Below the pieces are notes generated by a model. It was not told the DNA's origin. It was given only the letters and a program-made list of their open reading frames with translations, and did not search any database. 64,000 nucleotides of DNA. Origin: Caldilineaceae bacterium. GTDB lineage: Bacteria; Chloroflexota; Anaerolineae; Caldilineales; Caldilineaceae. Where the stretch lies: positions 1-64,000 of the forward strand of contig JACKBA010000004.1 in assembly GCA_020634815.1 (NCBI GenBank), read 5' to 3'. Shown here in pieces: positions 53,964 through 62,648 of the stretch (the stretch's first letter is position 1; every line of letters starts with the position of its first letter). Made by a program: the position numbers and the translations under genes.

Positions 53964-55287
53964 GTGCGCCCTCCCCGCCATCGGCCGGCGACGTCACCAG
54001 CGCAATGCCCACCGCCATGCCGTCCGTGCTCTCCACGGTGAAATCGACCCCTCCGTAGAGGACGGTATCGCCGGCGCGCGGCACGCGGCCCAGCTCGGCC
54101 ATGATCAGCCCGCCCACCGTCTCCGCCTCGTCGTGCTCCAGCGCCAGGTCGAAGAATTGCGCCAGCTCGTCGACCAGCAGGTCGCCGCGCACGCGCACCG
54201 TGTGTTCCGTCACGCGCGTGATGGGCGCGATCTCCTCGTCGAACTCGTCCTGGATCTCGCCGATGATCTCCTCGGCCAGATCCTCCAGCGTCAACATCCC
54301 CGCCGTGCCGCCAAACTCGTCGACGACAATGGCAAGCTGCACGTGCTCGTCGCGGAAGCGCTGCAACATGGCCTCCAGCGAGAGCGTCTCCGGCACGTAG
54401 AGCACCGGCCGCATACACGCCGCCAGGTCAAAGTCATCGGGGAAGTTGACGATGCGCTGCGCCACGTCCTTGGCGTGCAGGATGCCCACGATCTGATCGC
54501 GGTCCCCCTCGTAGACGGGATAGCGTGAGTGCGGCCGCGACGAGAGCGTCTCCAGCACCTCCTGCTCGCCGGCGCCGGCGGGGATGGCTGCCAGCCGGTT
54601 GCGCGGCGTCATGATCTGCGTGACGGTGCGCTCGTGAAAGTCGAAGACATTCTCCAGGTAGACTTGCTCGCTCGGTTCCAGCAGCCCGCGGTCCGAACTC
54701 TCCTCGACGATGTAGGCCAGCTCCGCCGCCGAGGCCAGCCGCTCGGCCGCGCTGGCCGGCGGCAGCCGCACCAGGCGCAGGATCCAATCGCCCAGCGCGT
54801 TGAGCACCGCCGTCAGCGGCAGGAAGATGCGGCCGAAGAGCGTCATCGTGCGGTCGAGGCGCATGGCCGTCTCGCCGGGGTGTTGCAGCGCCAGCGATTT
54901 GGGCACCATCTCGCCGACGACGACGTGCAGGTAGGTGAGGATGCCCACGGCGACGATCGTGGCCAGCGTGTGCGCGGCAGCCGAGGTGAGCCAATTGACT
55001 TCTTCGAGGGGATGCAGGATCCAGTCGGCCACGGCGTGCTCGCCATACATGCCCAGCCCCAGGCTGGCCAGCGTAATGCCGACCTGCGCCGTGGAGATAT
55101 AGCGGTTGAGCAAGCGCGGCGTGCGCAGCGTTGCCAGCACGTGGCGTGCGGCAGCGACGCCATCCTCGGCCAGTTGCTGGATGCGCGTGCGCGGGGCGGC
55201 GGCAATGCCGAACTCGGCGGCGACAAAGAGACCGTTGATGAGGATCAGCACCGTGATGACGGCAATGGGCAGCAGGTACTCGTTCAT
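53956..55287 (-). CDS. CNNM/CorC (DUF21-CBS-HlyC) transport protein, copy 2
   Basis: A 443-residue protein: a DUF21/CNNM membrane domain with four helices (1-180), a CBS pair (about 215-335, including VTQIMTPRNRL and VGILHAKDVAQ), and a C-terminal CorC_HlyC domain (EEIAPITRV...VRGDLLVDELAQFFDL...VGGLIMAELGRVPRAGD). Such proteins export magnesium or cobalt ions. The start overlaps the stop of the upstream paralogue by four bases. Two neighbouring copies may form a heterodimer. Confidence 0.92.
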   Translation of the reverse strand: MNEYLLPIAVITVLILINGLFVAAEFGIAAAPRTRIQQLAEDGVAAARHVLATLRTPRLLNRYISTAQVGITLASLGLGMYGEHAVADWILHPLEEVNWLTSAAAHTLATIVAVGILTYLHVVVGEMVPKSLALQHPGETAMRLDRTMTLFGRIFLPLTAVLNALGDWILRLVRLPPASAAERLASAAELAYIVEESSDRGLLEPSEQVYLENVFDFHERTVTQIMTPRNRLAAIPAGAGEQEVLETLSSRPHSRYPVYEGDRDQIVGILHAKDVAQRIVNFPDDFDLAACMRPVLYVPETLSLEAMLQRFRDEHVQLAIVVDEFGGTAGMLTLEDLAEEIIGEIQDEFDEEIAPITRVTEHTVRVRGDLLVDELAQFFDLALEHDEAETVGGLIMAELGRVPRAGDTVLYGGVDFTVESTDGMAVGIALVTSPADGGEGAHE

Positions 55288-56639
55288 GACCCTGCCTCCT
55301 GCCAGCGGGCGCGTTGCTCGTCGCCCAGTGTCAGGCTGACGCGGCCCACGCGGTTGAAGTCCATCACCTCGACGCGGAAGGGCGTCTCGTCGATGATGCA
55401 GCTATCGCCCGGTTTGGGCAATCGCCCCATCTCGGCGGTCACCAGCCCGCCCACGGTGTCCGCCTCGTCGGTGGGAAAGGCTGCGCCGAGCAGGTCGTTC
55501 AGCTCGTCCACGGGGAAGTCGCCGCGCACCCACAGCAGCCCGTCGGCCCTCAACTCCACGGCCGGCGTCGCCCGGTCGAACTCATCCTCGAACTCGCCGA
55601 TTATCTCCTCGATGAGATCCTCCATGGTGATCATGCCCGCAGTGCCCCCGTATTCGTCCACGACGATGACCAGGTGCTGGTGCTCGCGCTGCATGAAGTG
55701 CAGCACATCCTCGGCGGCCATGGATTCGGGCACGAAGAGCACGCGCCGCATGACCGCGCGCACGGTCAGGGCGGCACGCTCCGCCGGGCGCTGGCGGCGC
55801 AGGTGGGTCAGGCGCAGCAGGTCGCGAATGTGCACGAAGCCGACGATGTGGTCGACGTCGCCGGCATAGAGGGGCAGCCGCGAGAAGGGCGAATTGGCCA
55901 GCAGCGCCAGCAGGTCGGCGCACGGCAGGTCTGCGTCGGCGGCGAGCATGCGGTTGCGCGGCAGCATGACCTTGCGCGCCGTCTCGTTGCGCAACTCCAG
56001 CGTGTTGAGCAGCAGCCGCGTCTCCTCTTTCTCCAGCACGCCGCCGGCGCGGCTCTCCTCCACCAGCATGACGATCTCCTCGGGCGAGTGGATGTGCGCG
56101 TGCTCCCCGGCCGGTTGCGAGCCCATAAGCTTGAGCAGGATCGTGCTCGAGCCGTTGAAGAGCCAGATCAGCGGGTGGTAGAGAAGCATGGACCAGCGCA
56201 TGGGCAGCGCGGTGAGGATGGCGGTGCGTTCGGGATATTGCAGGGCGATGTTCTTGGGGATCAATTCGCCGAAGAGCACTTGCAGGCTGGTCAGGCCGAG
56301 CAGGATGCCGATCGCGAGCAGCGATTCCACGGCAGCGCGGCCGGCGCTGTCCAGCGTCTCCAACCAGGGGGCCAGCAACGCCAGGATATTGGCCTGGCCG
56401 TAGAATCCGAGGATCAGGCTTGCCAGCGTGATGCCGAGCTGGCAGGCGGCGACGAACGCGTCCAGTTGGCTGGGCTGTTCGAGCACGCCCAGCACCCACC
56501 CGGCCGTGGCGTCGCCATTTTCGGCCATCTGTGCCAGCCGCGAACGCCGTGCGCTGACTGCGGCAAATTCGCCGGCGACGTAGAGTCCGGTGACGACGAG
56601 GAGCAAGAAGATTACGAGGGCGACGATGGCCCAGGACAT
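55284..56639 (-). CDS. CNNM/CorC (DUF21-CBS-HlyC) transport protein, copy 1
   Basis: A 451-residue paralogue of the next gene, with the same domain order: DUF21 membrane region (1-185), CBS pair (ARKVMLPRNRMLAADADL; DHIVGFVHIRDLLRL), and CorC_HlyC domain (WVRGDFPVDELNDLLG). The GGTAGMITMEDLIEEIIGEFEDEFD segment, common to both copies, marks the CBS-HlyC border. First gene of a three-gene unit with copy 2 and the XRE regulator, all joined by overlapping stops and starts. Confidence 0.92.
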   Translation of the reverse strand: MSWAIVALVIFLLLVVTGLYVAGEFAAVSARRSRLAQMAENGDATAGWVLGVLEQPSQLDAFVAACQLGITLASLILGFYGQANILALLAPWLETLDSAGRAAVESLLAIGILLGLTSLQVLFGELIPKNIALQYPERTAILTALPMRWSMLLYHPLIWLFNGSSTILLKLMGSQPAGEHAHIHSPEEIVMLVEESRAGGVLEKEETRLLLNTLELRNETARKVMLPRNRMLAADADLPCADLLALLANSPFSRLPLYAGDVDHIVGFVHIRDLLRLTHLRRQRPAERAALTVRAVMRRVLFVPESMAAEDVLHFMQREHQHLVIVVDEYGGTAGMITMEDLIEEIIGEFEDEFDRATPAVELRADGLLWVRGDFPVDELNDLLGAAFPTDEADTVGGLVTAEMGRLPKPGDSCIIDETPFRVEVMDFNRVGRVSLTLGDEQRARWQEAGS

Positions 56640-56711
56640 GGCGTGTAGTTCCCCTCAGCGGATTGGCCCGGCCGTGCTGGCATCGATTGCGCCGCCGCGC
56701 CGGGCGTGCTG

Positions 56712-58262
56712 CTATGGCACCGTTACCTGGATGGTCACGGCCTGCGATGTCACGCTGCGCCCCGAGCCGCTGCTGGCGCCCTGCACGACGTAGCTGGTAC
56801 TCTGCGCCGCAGCATCGCCCGGCGTGCTCACGCGCAGGAGTACATAGGCGGTGTTGCCCGGACCCACGCCCGCCACCTGCAAGTCATTGCCGGCACAGAC
56901 GCCATCGGGCCGGCAGAGCTGCGCCGGCAGCGCGCCGCCCTGCACCAGCAGCAGCGCCAGCGTGTCGGCTGTATCGCCGCTGTTGGTGAGCAGCAGCCCT
57001 ACGTCGCAGCTCTGGCCGCGCTCGCAGGTGATGGTCGTGCTGCCGCTGGGCGCCAGGACCACGCCGTAGGTGATGTTGGGCATGGGCGTCGGCGTCGGCG
57101 GGATGGGCGTCCACGTAGGCGTCATCACCGGCTCGGGTGTAAAGCTGGGCGTGACGGTTGGCGTCGGCGTGGGCGGCAGGTAGCCGACGGTCGTCGTATA
57201 GGTTTGGGTGGCGCCATCGCCAAGCACGACGAGCAGGCGGAAAGTCTTGGGTTCGTCTTCGATGCACTCTTCGCGCTCGCCCTGGCCGCTCATGGGCAGG
57301 TTCTCGTAGTAGACCTCGCGTACGTTCTTCACGTTCCAGCGCACGAAGGTGCAGCGTCCCTCCTTGAGCGCCGCGTCGTCCGGGGCAAAGACGATGATGG
57401 GCGTGCCCAGCGGCACCGGCGTCTCGCTTGGCGTCGCGGTGGGCAGTTCGGGCAGCGCAGTGGAGGTGGGCAGGTCGAAGATGGGCGTGGGTCGTCGCGT
57501 CGGCACGGCAAGCTGCACGTCGATGGCGGGCGCTTCGCCCACTCCTTCGATCGCCACGGCGTCGCCCGTTGCGGGCGGGGCCAGCGCCAGCGGGTCGAGC
57601 ACGATGGGTGTGGGCGTCACCGCGGCGGGGAAGCCCGGCGCGGCGCTGCCCGGCTCCTCGCCTGGCGCCAGCACGACGAGCGGCACGGTGGGCGGCGGGT
57701 TCTCGCCACCGGGCTCCGTCCCGCCCAGCGGCGTCGCCGTCACCACGACATAGGCGGGCGCGGTCGGCTCCTCGGCTGCGGCGACGGTGTCCACGCGGCC
57801 GGTGGCCGTGCGCGCCGGCGCGTTGCGGGCGATCCATTCCCAGCCGGTGTAGGTAGCGACCATGCTGCCGCACAAGAAGACGCTGGCGAAGACGAGCCCG
57901 GCGCCCAGCCACGCCCAGCGCCGCCGGCTGCCCGCCGCGGCTTCTTCCGGCGCGCCAAGCAGCGGCACGAAGGCCGCGTCTTCTTCGAGGGGCGTGCTGC
58001 CCGCCCAGGCTTCCTCGGCGTTCTCATAAAAGGGGACGAACGCGCTGCCCGTCGCCGTGGGGAAGACCTCTTCCTTGGCGCGGCGAAAGCGCGGGCACGT
58101 GCGGTGCTCGCGGCCGAGACAGTAGGTTGCCTGATCGCCGAGCAGGATCAAGTCGCCGGCGCCGCTCGCCAGGCACTGGTTCTCCAGGCTGGGGAATTCG
58201 ACCGGCGGCTCGCGGCGATTATCGGCGCTCAGCACGCCCAGATGTGGGCATCGTTCGTCCAT
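56712..58262 (-). CDS. Cys-motif membrane protein with Pro/Thr-rich extracellular part
   Basis: A 516-residue protein. The N-terminus has a Cys pattern (ERCPHLGVLSADN, NQCLASG, YCLGREHRTCPRF) which I recall from other Chloroflexota surface proteins, then a single membrane helix (about residues 105-135), Thr/Pro/Gly-rich linkers, and two beta-rich domains with disulfide candidates (GRCTFVRW, EECIEDEP; TCERGQSC, LCRPDGVCAG). ATG 58262 is the start nearest the Cys motif; two more ATGs lie within nine bases upstream. It follows the nucleotidyltransferase gene by a few bases. Function unknown. Confidence 0.72.
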   Translation of the reverse strand: MDERCPHLGVLSADNRREPPVEFPSLENQCLASGAGDLILLGDQATYCLGREHRTCPRFRRAKEEVFPTATGSAFVPFYENAEEAWAGSTPLEEDAAFVPLLGAPEEAAAGSRRRWAWLGAGLVFASVFLCGSMVATYTGWEWIARNAPARTATGRVDTVAAAEEPTAPAYVVVTATPLGGTEPGGENPPPTVPLVVLAPGEEPGSAAPGFPAAVTPTPIVLDPLALAPPATGDAVAIEGVGEAPAIDVQLAVPTRRPTPIFDLPTSTALPELPTATPSETPVPLGTPIIVFAPDDAALKEGRCTFVRWNVKNVREVYYENLPMSGQGEREECIEDEPKTFRLLVVLGDGATQTYTTTVGYLPPTPTPTVTPSFTPEPVMTPTWTPIPPTPTPMPNITYGVVLAPSGSTTITCERGQSCDVGLLLTNSGDTADTLALLLVQGGALPAQLCRPDGVCAGNDLQVAGVGPGNTAYVLLRVSTPGDAAAQSTSYVVQGASSGSGRSVTSQAVTIQVTVP

Positions 58263-58274
58263 CGGCATCATTCT

Positions 58275-59816
58275 CTACGGCCGCTCCGGCGGCGGCGCAA
58301 CCGCCAGCCAGCCGGCTGCCAGATCCAACCCTTCCTCCGTGGTGGAGATCTCGCCGGCGGCCTGGGCTTCACGCAGGCGTTCCAACAGGTCGCGGAGGTG
58401 GCGGCCGGGCGGCAACTGGAAACGGGCCATCAACTGGCGGCCGTCGACCAGCGGCGTGCGTACCTCTTCAAAGCCATCCGGCGCCGTGGCATAGGCGACG
58501 AGTTCTCCCATATGGCGGGTGTAATTTGCCCAATTCGGCGGCGGCGATGCAGCGTAGATTCCTTGATAGTCTGCCAGGGCCAGCATCACGGTGTCAATCC
58601 CGGCGCTATTGTCCTGCTGGGCGCCGCCCGTGTCGCGGAAAAAGCGATAGCAGGCGCGGCGGCTGATGGCGTCGGCGCCAAAGGAGGCGTCCAGGTGATG
58701 CGGGCGCATGTGCGCGCTCACCACCGTCTCGGCCAACTGCACCTCGTTGCGGCTGAACTTGAGCCACTCGAGGCGTCGCGCGGTCATGGCGGCGCCGACG
58801 TTCTCGTGGTCGAAGAAGCGATAGCGCACCTGGTCGTCGCCCAGGGCTTCGGCCGTGCGCGTGGCAGGCTTGCCCACATCATGCCACAGCGCATGCCACA
58901 CCAGCCAGTCGGCATGGCGCCGTTCGCCCGCCGTCGTCCCCGTCATCTGTGGGAGCAGGGCAAAGCGATGGGGCGCCAGCGCGGCCTGCCAGGTTGCGGC
59001 AGCTTCGTTGTCGCCGGCGCCGGTGCGGCCCAGCAGCCAGTCGCGTAGCTGCACGGCATGGCGCACCACGCGCAGCGTATGCTGGTAGACGTCCGTGTCG
59101 TGCGGGGAGGTCTGGGCCACGCCTTCCATCTCCGCCACCTCCGGCAGGATCGGGCGCAGCAGGCCGTGCGCGCGCATCATCTCCACCGCCACATCCGGCG
59201 TGGGCGAGGCCAGCATTTTCCACAGTTCGTCGCGGATGCGCTCGGGACTGCTCAGGCGCACCGTGTCGCTGATGCGCAGGATCTGGAGCTGTGTCTGATC
59301 TTCGATGGTGAAACCGAGTTGCACGGCCAGACGCACGGCGCGCAGCAGGCGGATGGGGTCTTCGGCCAGCCCCGTCGGCGTGACGCGGCGCAGCAGCCGT
59401 GCGGCGATGTCCGCCTGCCCGCTGGCGAGATCGACCAATTCGTGGCTGCCGCGACCCTGCCAGCGCATGGCCATGGCATTGACGGTGAAGTCGCGCGCCT
59501 GTAAATCCAGAAAGAGGTCGCCGCCGCGCATGGCTGCCACATCGCAGACCAACGGCGTCGTGCCGGCGGTGAAGACCAGGCGCGCGACATCGCGGCCTTC
59601 GTCGAGCGGATAGAAGGCCCAGCCCAGCCGGTCGGCCACGCGGCGCGCCACGGTCAGGGCGTCGCGCTCGACGATCACGTCGAGGTCGCTGACGCCGGCC
59701 GTGCGTCCCAGCAGCGCGTCACGGACGACGCCACCGACCAGGTAGAGGGGCTGAACTTCACCCGCCAGCGCGTTCAGGAGCGCTTCGAAGGCGGGTTGTT
59801 GGGGTTTCCACTGCAT
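58275..59816 (-). CDS. CCA-adding/poly(A) polymerase-family nucleotidyltransferase with HD domain
   Basis: A 513-residue protein of the class II tRNA nucleotidyltransferase/poly(A) polymerase family. The head motif YLVGGVVRDALLG and DLDVIVE carry the two catalytic Asp. FLDLQARDFTVNAMAM and the ATP-binding EDPIRLLRAVRLAVQLGF follow. The C-terminal part contains an HD domain (WHALWHDVGKPATRT). It either adds CCA to tRNA 3' ends or tails RNA; sequence alone cannot settle which. Confidence 0.9.
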   Translation of the reverse strand: MQWKPQQPAFEALLNALAGEVQPLYLVGGVVRDALLGRTAGVSDLDVIVERDALTVARRVADRLGWAFYPLDEGRDVARLVFTAGTTPLVCDVAAMRGGDLFLDLQARDFTVNAMAMRWQGRGSHELVDLASGQADIAARLLRRVTPTGLAEDPIRLLRAVRLAVQLGFTIEDQTQLQILRISDTVRLSSPERIRDELWKMLASPTPDVAVEMMRAHGLLRPILPEVAEMEGVAQTSPHDTDVYQHTLRVVRHAVQLRDWLLGRTGAGDNEAAATWQAALAPHRFALLPQMTGTTAGERRHADWLVWHALWHDVGKPATRTAEALGDDQVRYRFFDHENVGAAMTARRLEWLKFSRNEVQLAETVVSAHMRPHHLDASFGADAISRRACYRFFRDTGGAQQDNSAGIDTVMLALADYQGIYAASPPPNWANYTRHMGELVAYATAPDGFEEVRTPLVDGRQLMARFQLPPGRHLRDLLERLREAQAAGEISTTEEGLDLAAGWLAVAPPPERP

Positions 59817-59886
59817 GATCCACTATCCAGTTTGCTACGGGCCGAATGCCCGCGGCGCATTATATCATGCAGGCGGCATTGGGCCG

Positions 59887-60771
59887 TTACGCCCGGGCGC
59901 GATTGACGACGACCACGCCGGCCAGCACCATGACGCCGCCGATCAACTCCTGCGTACCGGGGAAGGTGCCGAAGAGCATCAGCGATACACCGATCGCGAC
60001 GACCGGGCTCAGCGTCAGGATGATGGTGTGGATGCTCATGGGAAACATGCGCAGCGTCTGGTAGTAGAGCGCGCGGCTGATGACGACGTCGACGCTGCCG
60101 GCCAGCAGCAGCAACAGCCACGTCGGCGCGTCGGGCCAGACCAGGTGGCCGCTGCCCGCGGCGAAGAAAAAGAGGAAGATGCTGGTAAAGAGCAGACGGA
60201 AGACAAAGAAGTCGAGAAAGGGCATATCACCACCCCAGCGCTTGACGACCGCCGTGTGTAACGCGTAGAGCAGCGTCGACGCCAGGATGAGCAGCGCGCC
60301 CCACTGCACGACTGCGCCGGGGTGGTAGCTGATGACGGTGGCGCCGGCCACCGCCAGCACCGCGCCGATGACCTGCATGCGGCTGAGCCGCTCGCGCAGC
60401 CAGAGGACACTGAGCAGCAGGCTGAAGATAATGCCGGTCTTGCCCAGCATGGAGGCCGTGCCGGGGTCGATGTAGGCAATGGCGGAATAGCTCAACACCG
60501 TCGCCGCGGCGATGAGAAAGCCGATCGACGCAAAGAACCAGAAGTGGCTGCGCGCCGGACGCCAGTGCAACTGCCCGCGCACGCCGGCAAAGGCCGCCAC
60601 CTCCACCGTGGCGACGGCGAGCACGAAGAAGGCCGACGCCGTCGGGTGGATGTGCGGCAGCAGCAGCCGCGCAAAGATGTAGTGAAAGCTGTCCACCAGC
60701 AGCAGCGCAGTGAACAGGGCGTAGGCTTGGGCGCTCCAGGAGGGCGCAGCGAGGCGGGCAATCTGTTGCAT
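59887..60771 (-). CDS. EamA/DMT-family transporter
   Basis: A 294-residue protein with ten hydrophobic helices in two EamA repeats, typical of the drug/metabolite transporter superfamily. The second repeat contains LLLLAGSVDVVISRALYYQTLRMFPMSIHTIILTLSPVVAIGVSLMLFGTFPGTQELIGGVMVLAGVVVVN. It exports or imports a small metabolite that cannot be identified from sequence. Separate from its neighbours by 70-base gaps. Confidence 0.9.
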   Translation of the reverse strand: MQQIARLAAPSWSAQAYALFTALLLVDSFHYIFARLLLPHIHPTASAFFVLAVATVEVAAFAGVRGQLHWRPARSHFWFFASIGFLIAAATVLSYSAIAYIDPGTASMLGKTGIIFSLLLSVLWLRERLSRMQVIGAVLAVAGATVISYHPGAVVQWGALLILASTLLYALHTAVVKRWGGDMPFLDFFVFRLLFTSIFLFFFAAGSGHLVWPDAPTWLLLLLAGSVDVVISRALYYQTLRMFPMSIHTIILTLSPVVAIGVSLMLFGTFPGTQELIGGVMVLAGVVVVNRARA

Positions 60772-60791
60772 GGTGCGGTGTTACCCGTTTC

Positions 60792-60829
60792 GTAGCGGGC
60801 GGTGCACCCACGCTGGGTGCACCGCCCGC
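60792..60829. repeat. GTAG-footed hairpin, REP-like, 16-bp arms
   Basis: GTAG (60792-60795) leads into GCGGGCGGTGCACCCA (60795-60810), loop CGC, and its exact complement (60814-60829). The GTAG foot is that of REP sequences, but stem and loop differ from the 103-bp arrays. Confidence 0.7.
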
Positions 60830-60835
60830 GTCAGA

Positions 60836-60925
60836 TCAATAGAAGATGCTCAGCGGCAGATAGGCCGAGACGATCCAGTTTGGCGCGTCGACGATCTCGC
60901 TGATCTTGAGATCGACGGCGGCGCC
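60836..60925 (-). pseudogene. Acetamidase/formamidase C-terminal remnant
   Basis: About 29 codons ending in a TGA at 60836-60838 read AAVDLKISEIVDAPNWIVSA followed by YLPLSIFY, the extreme C-terminus of acetamidase/formamidase proteins (…VDAPNW-x-VSA-x-LPL-x-IF). Nothing upstream continues the family, so the rest of the gene has been lost. It lies directly beside the GTAG hairpin. Confidence 0.65.
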
Positions 60926-61192
60926 GCAAAGACAATAGGCCTATGCGGCGTTATCTTGTACTCAGCGGCCAGATAGTCAATCCTGTCTCCTGAACATAGC
61001 TTGGATTGCTCCGGAAGTGATGACGGTCAGTTGTTGAGGACAGCCGAGTATCAGTACAATGGTTAGAAGATCTGAATAGCAGCGAAAGTATAGTCAAAAG
61101 CAGGGTGCAGGGCAATCTGTTACGCACGTGCGGGATGATTGTGGGCTGGGTTGCGATAACTGCACACATATCGACGAAAAATGGAGGCATAC
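60926..61192. other. Gap without recognised gene
   Basis: About 270 bases of lower GC between the acetamidase remnant and the 2H phosphoesterase-like gene. I see only the GGAGG ribosome site at 61183-61187 at its end. Confidence 0.4.
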
Positions 61193-61975
61193 ATGACCAC
61201 TGTCACCAACGACAAACTTCAAACTGCCGGGCTGAGTGCGACCTGGGCGCGCTGGTCGGGCTTCTCCGTCCTCTTTGACAACCCCGGCGCATCGCTGCTC
61301 CCCATCGGCGACGGGCTGGCGCGCATGAACAGCCGCACGGGGACGGAGCCGGCGCTCGGCTTTTACACCGCCCTGGAGCAGACGCTCGCCACGCTGGATC
61401 TGCCGCAGATGGCCGATGAATTTGCTTTCTGCCCGCTGCCATCCTACTCCTACCACGTAACGGTGTGGGATGGTCTCAATCCCGGCAATATCCAAACCGT
61501 CGCTGCGCCACATCGACCGGCGCTCCAGGCCTGTATCGACGGGATGCCGGCGGCATTGCACAACCTGCCGGACGCATTGAGCTTTCTGCCCGCGTCTAAA
61601 CTACTGAGCACGGGCTACGGGCCGCTGGACTTTCGTTTTCTCGAACTCGTCAACTGGAGCAACACCGCGGTCCTGGCGAGTGTGGAAGCCGCAGACGCCG
61701 CATCGGCGGAGCGGCTGGCGGCGATCACGGCGGATCGGCAGGCGCTCTATGTGCGTATGGCGGAGAGTCTGGGCACGGCGGTCCGAGACGGCTACTACCC
61801 GCATGTCACGCTTGGCTACTTCGCCAATCGCGAGCAGGGCGAACTTTCCCGCCCCCATCTCGCCGAATGGAATGCGCGCTTTGCCCAGCGCATGGCCGGC
61901 TTGTCGCTGACCTTCCCCTCCATGGCGCTCTACGGTTTCAGCGATATGATCAGCTTCTGCAAGGTCATGGAGTAG
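61193..61975 (+). CDS. 2H phosphoesterase-like protein (DUF1868 type)
   Basis: A 260-residue protein with two His-x-Thr motifs: His88-Val-Thr90 (YHVTVWDG) and His204-Val-Thr206 (YYPHVTLGYF). These are the catalytic pairs of the 2H phosphoesterase superfamily, whose members cut 2',3'-cyclic phosphates or ligate RNA. The length and spacing suit the DUF1868-like branch. ATG 61193 has a GGAGG ribosome site five bases upstream. The 3' end overlaps the convergent HD gene by 11 bases. Confidence 0.8.
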   Translation: MTTVTNDKLQTAGLSATWARWSGFSVLFDNPGASLLPIGDGLARMNSRTGTEPALGFYTALEQTLATLDLPQMADEFAFCPLPSYSYHVTVWDGLNPGNIQTVAAPHRPALQACIDGMPAALHNLPDALSFLPASKLLSTGYGPLDFRFLELVNWSNTAVLASVEAADAASAERLAAITADRQALYVRMAESLGTAVRDGYYPHVTLGYFANREQGELSRPHLAEWNARFAQRMAGLSLTFPSMALYGFSDMISFCKVME

Positions 61976-62633
61976 TCTCGCCCTCCCATTCGGCGAGAAA
62001 CTCGCGCAGGAACTCCTCGAGGATGGCGTGGCGCTGCTCGGCCATGCGCCGGCCCGCGGCCGTGTTCATGCGATCCTTGAGCAGCAACAGCTTCTCGTAG
62101 AAGTGATTGATGGTCGGACCCTTGGTGGCCTTGTACTGCTCGAAGGAGTCGTGCAGCACGGGCGGGACGTCCGGGTCGTGGAGCAGCCGCTGCTTGTAGC
62201 CGCCGTAGGCAAAGGCGCGCGCAATCCCGATCGCCCCTAGCGCGTCGAGGCGGTCGGCGTCCTGCACCACCATGCCCTCGCGCGTGCGGATGGCGGTCTC
62301 GACGTTGGCGCCCTTGAAGGACATCTCGGCGATGATCGCGCTGACGTGCTCGACCACCGCCGTTTCCACGCCCAGTCCGGTCAGCCACTCGGCCGCTACC
62401 TGCGCGCCCAGCTTGTCGTCGCCCTGGTGGAATTTGTGGTCGGCCACATCGTGCAGCAGCGCGGCCAGTTGCACCACGTACAGATCGGCCTGCTCTTCGG
62501 CGCCGATGTGCAGGGCATTCTTCCAGACGCGGTAGGTGTGCCACCAGTCGTGGCCCGTCGGGTCGGCGGGCAGTCGCTCCTTGACGAAGGCGACGGTCTG
62601 GTCGATGACCTGTTGTTGGGTAGTTTCGTTCAT
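61965..62633 (-). CDS. HD-domain phosphohydrolase
   Basis: A 222-residue metal-dependent phosphohydrolase. Metal ligands: His32 (HDWWHTYRV), His61-Asp62 (ALLHDVADHKF) and a distal Asp (VVQDADRLDALGAIG). Such proteins act on nucleotides or (p)ppGpp-like molecules. Its closest style is the YedJ/'HD domain 222-residue' group common in bacteria. It lies 16 bases after the peptide permease gene, in the same direction. Confidence 0.9.
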   Translation of the reverse strand: MNETTQQQVIDQTVAFVKERLPADPTGHDWWHTYRVWKNALHIGAEEQADLYVVQLAALLHDVADHKFHQGDDKLGAQVAAEWLTGLGVETAVVEHVSAIIAEMSFKGANVETAIRTREGMVVQDADRLDALGAIGIARAFAYGGYKQRLLHDPDVPPVLHDSFEQYKATKGPTINHFYEKLLLLKDRMNTAAGRRMAEQRHAILEEFLREFLAEWEGETTP

Positions 62634-62648
62634 GGCGGGGTCTCCCGG

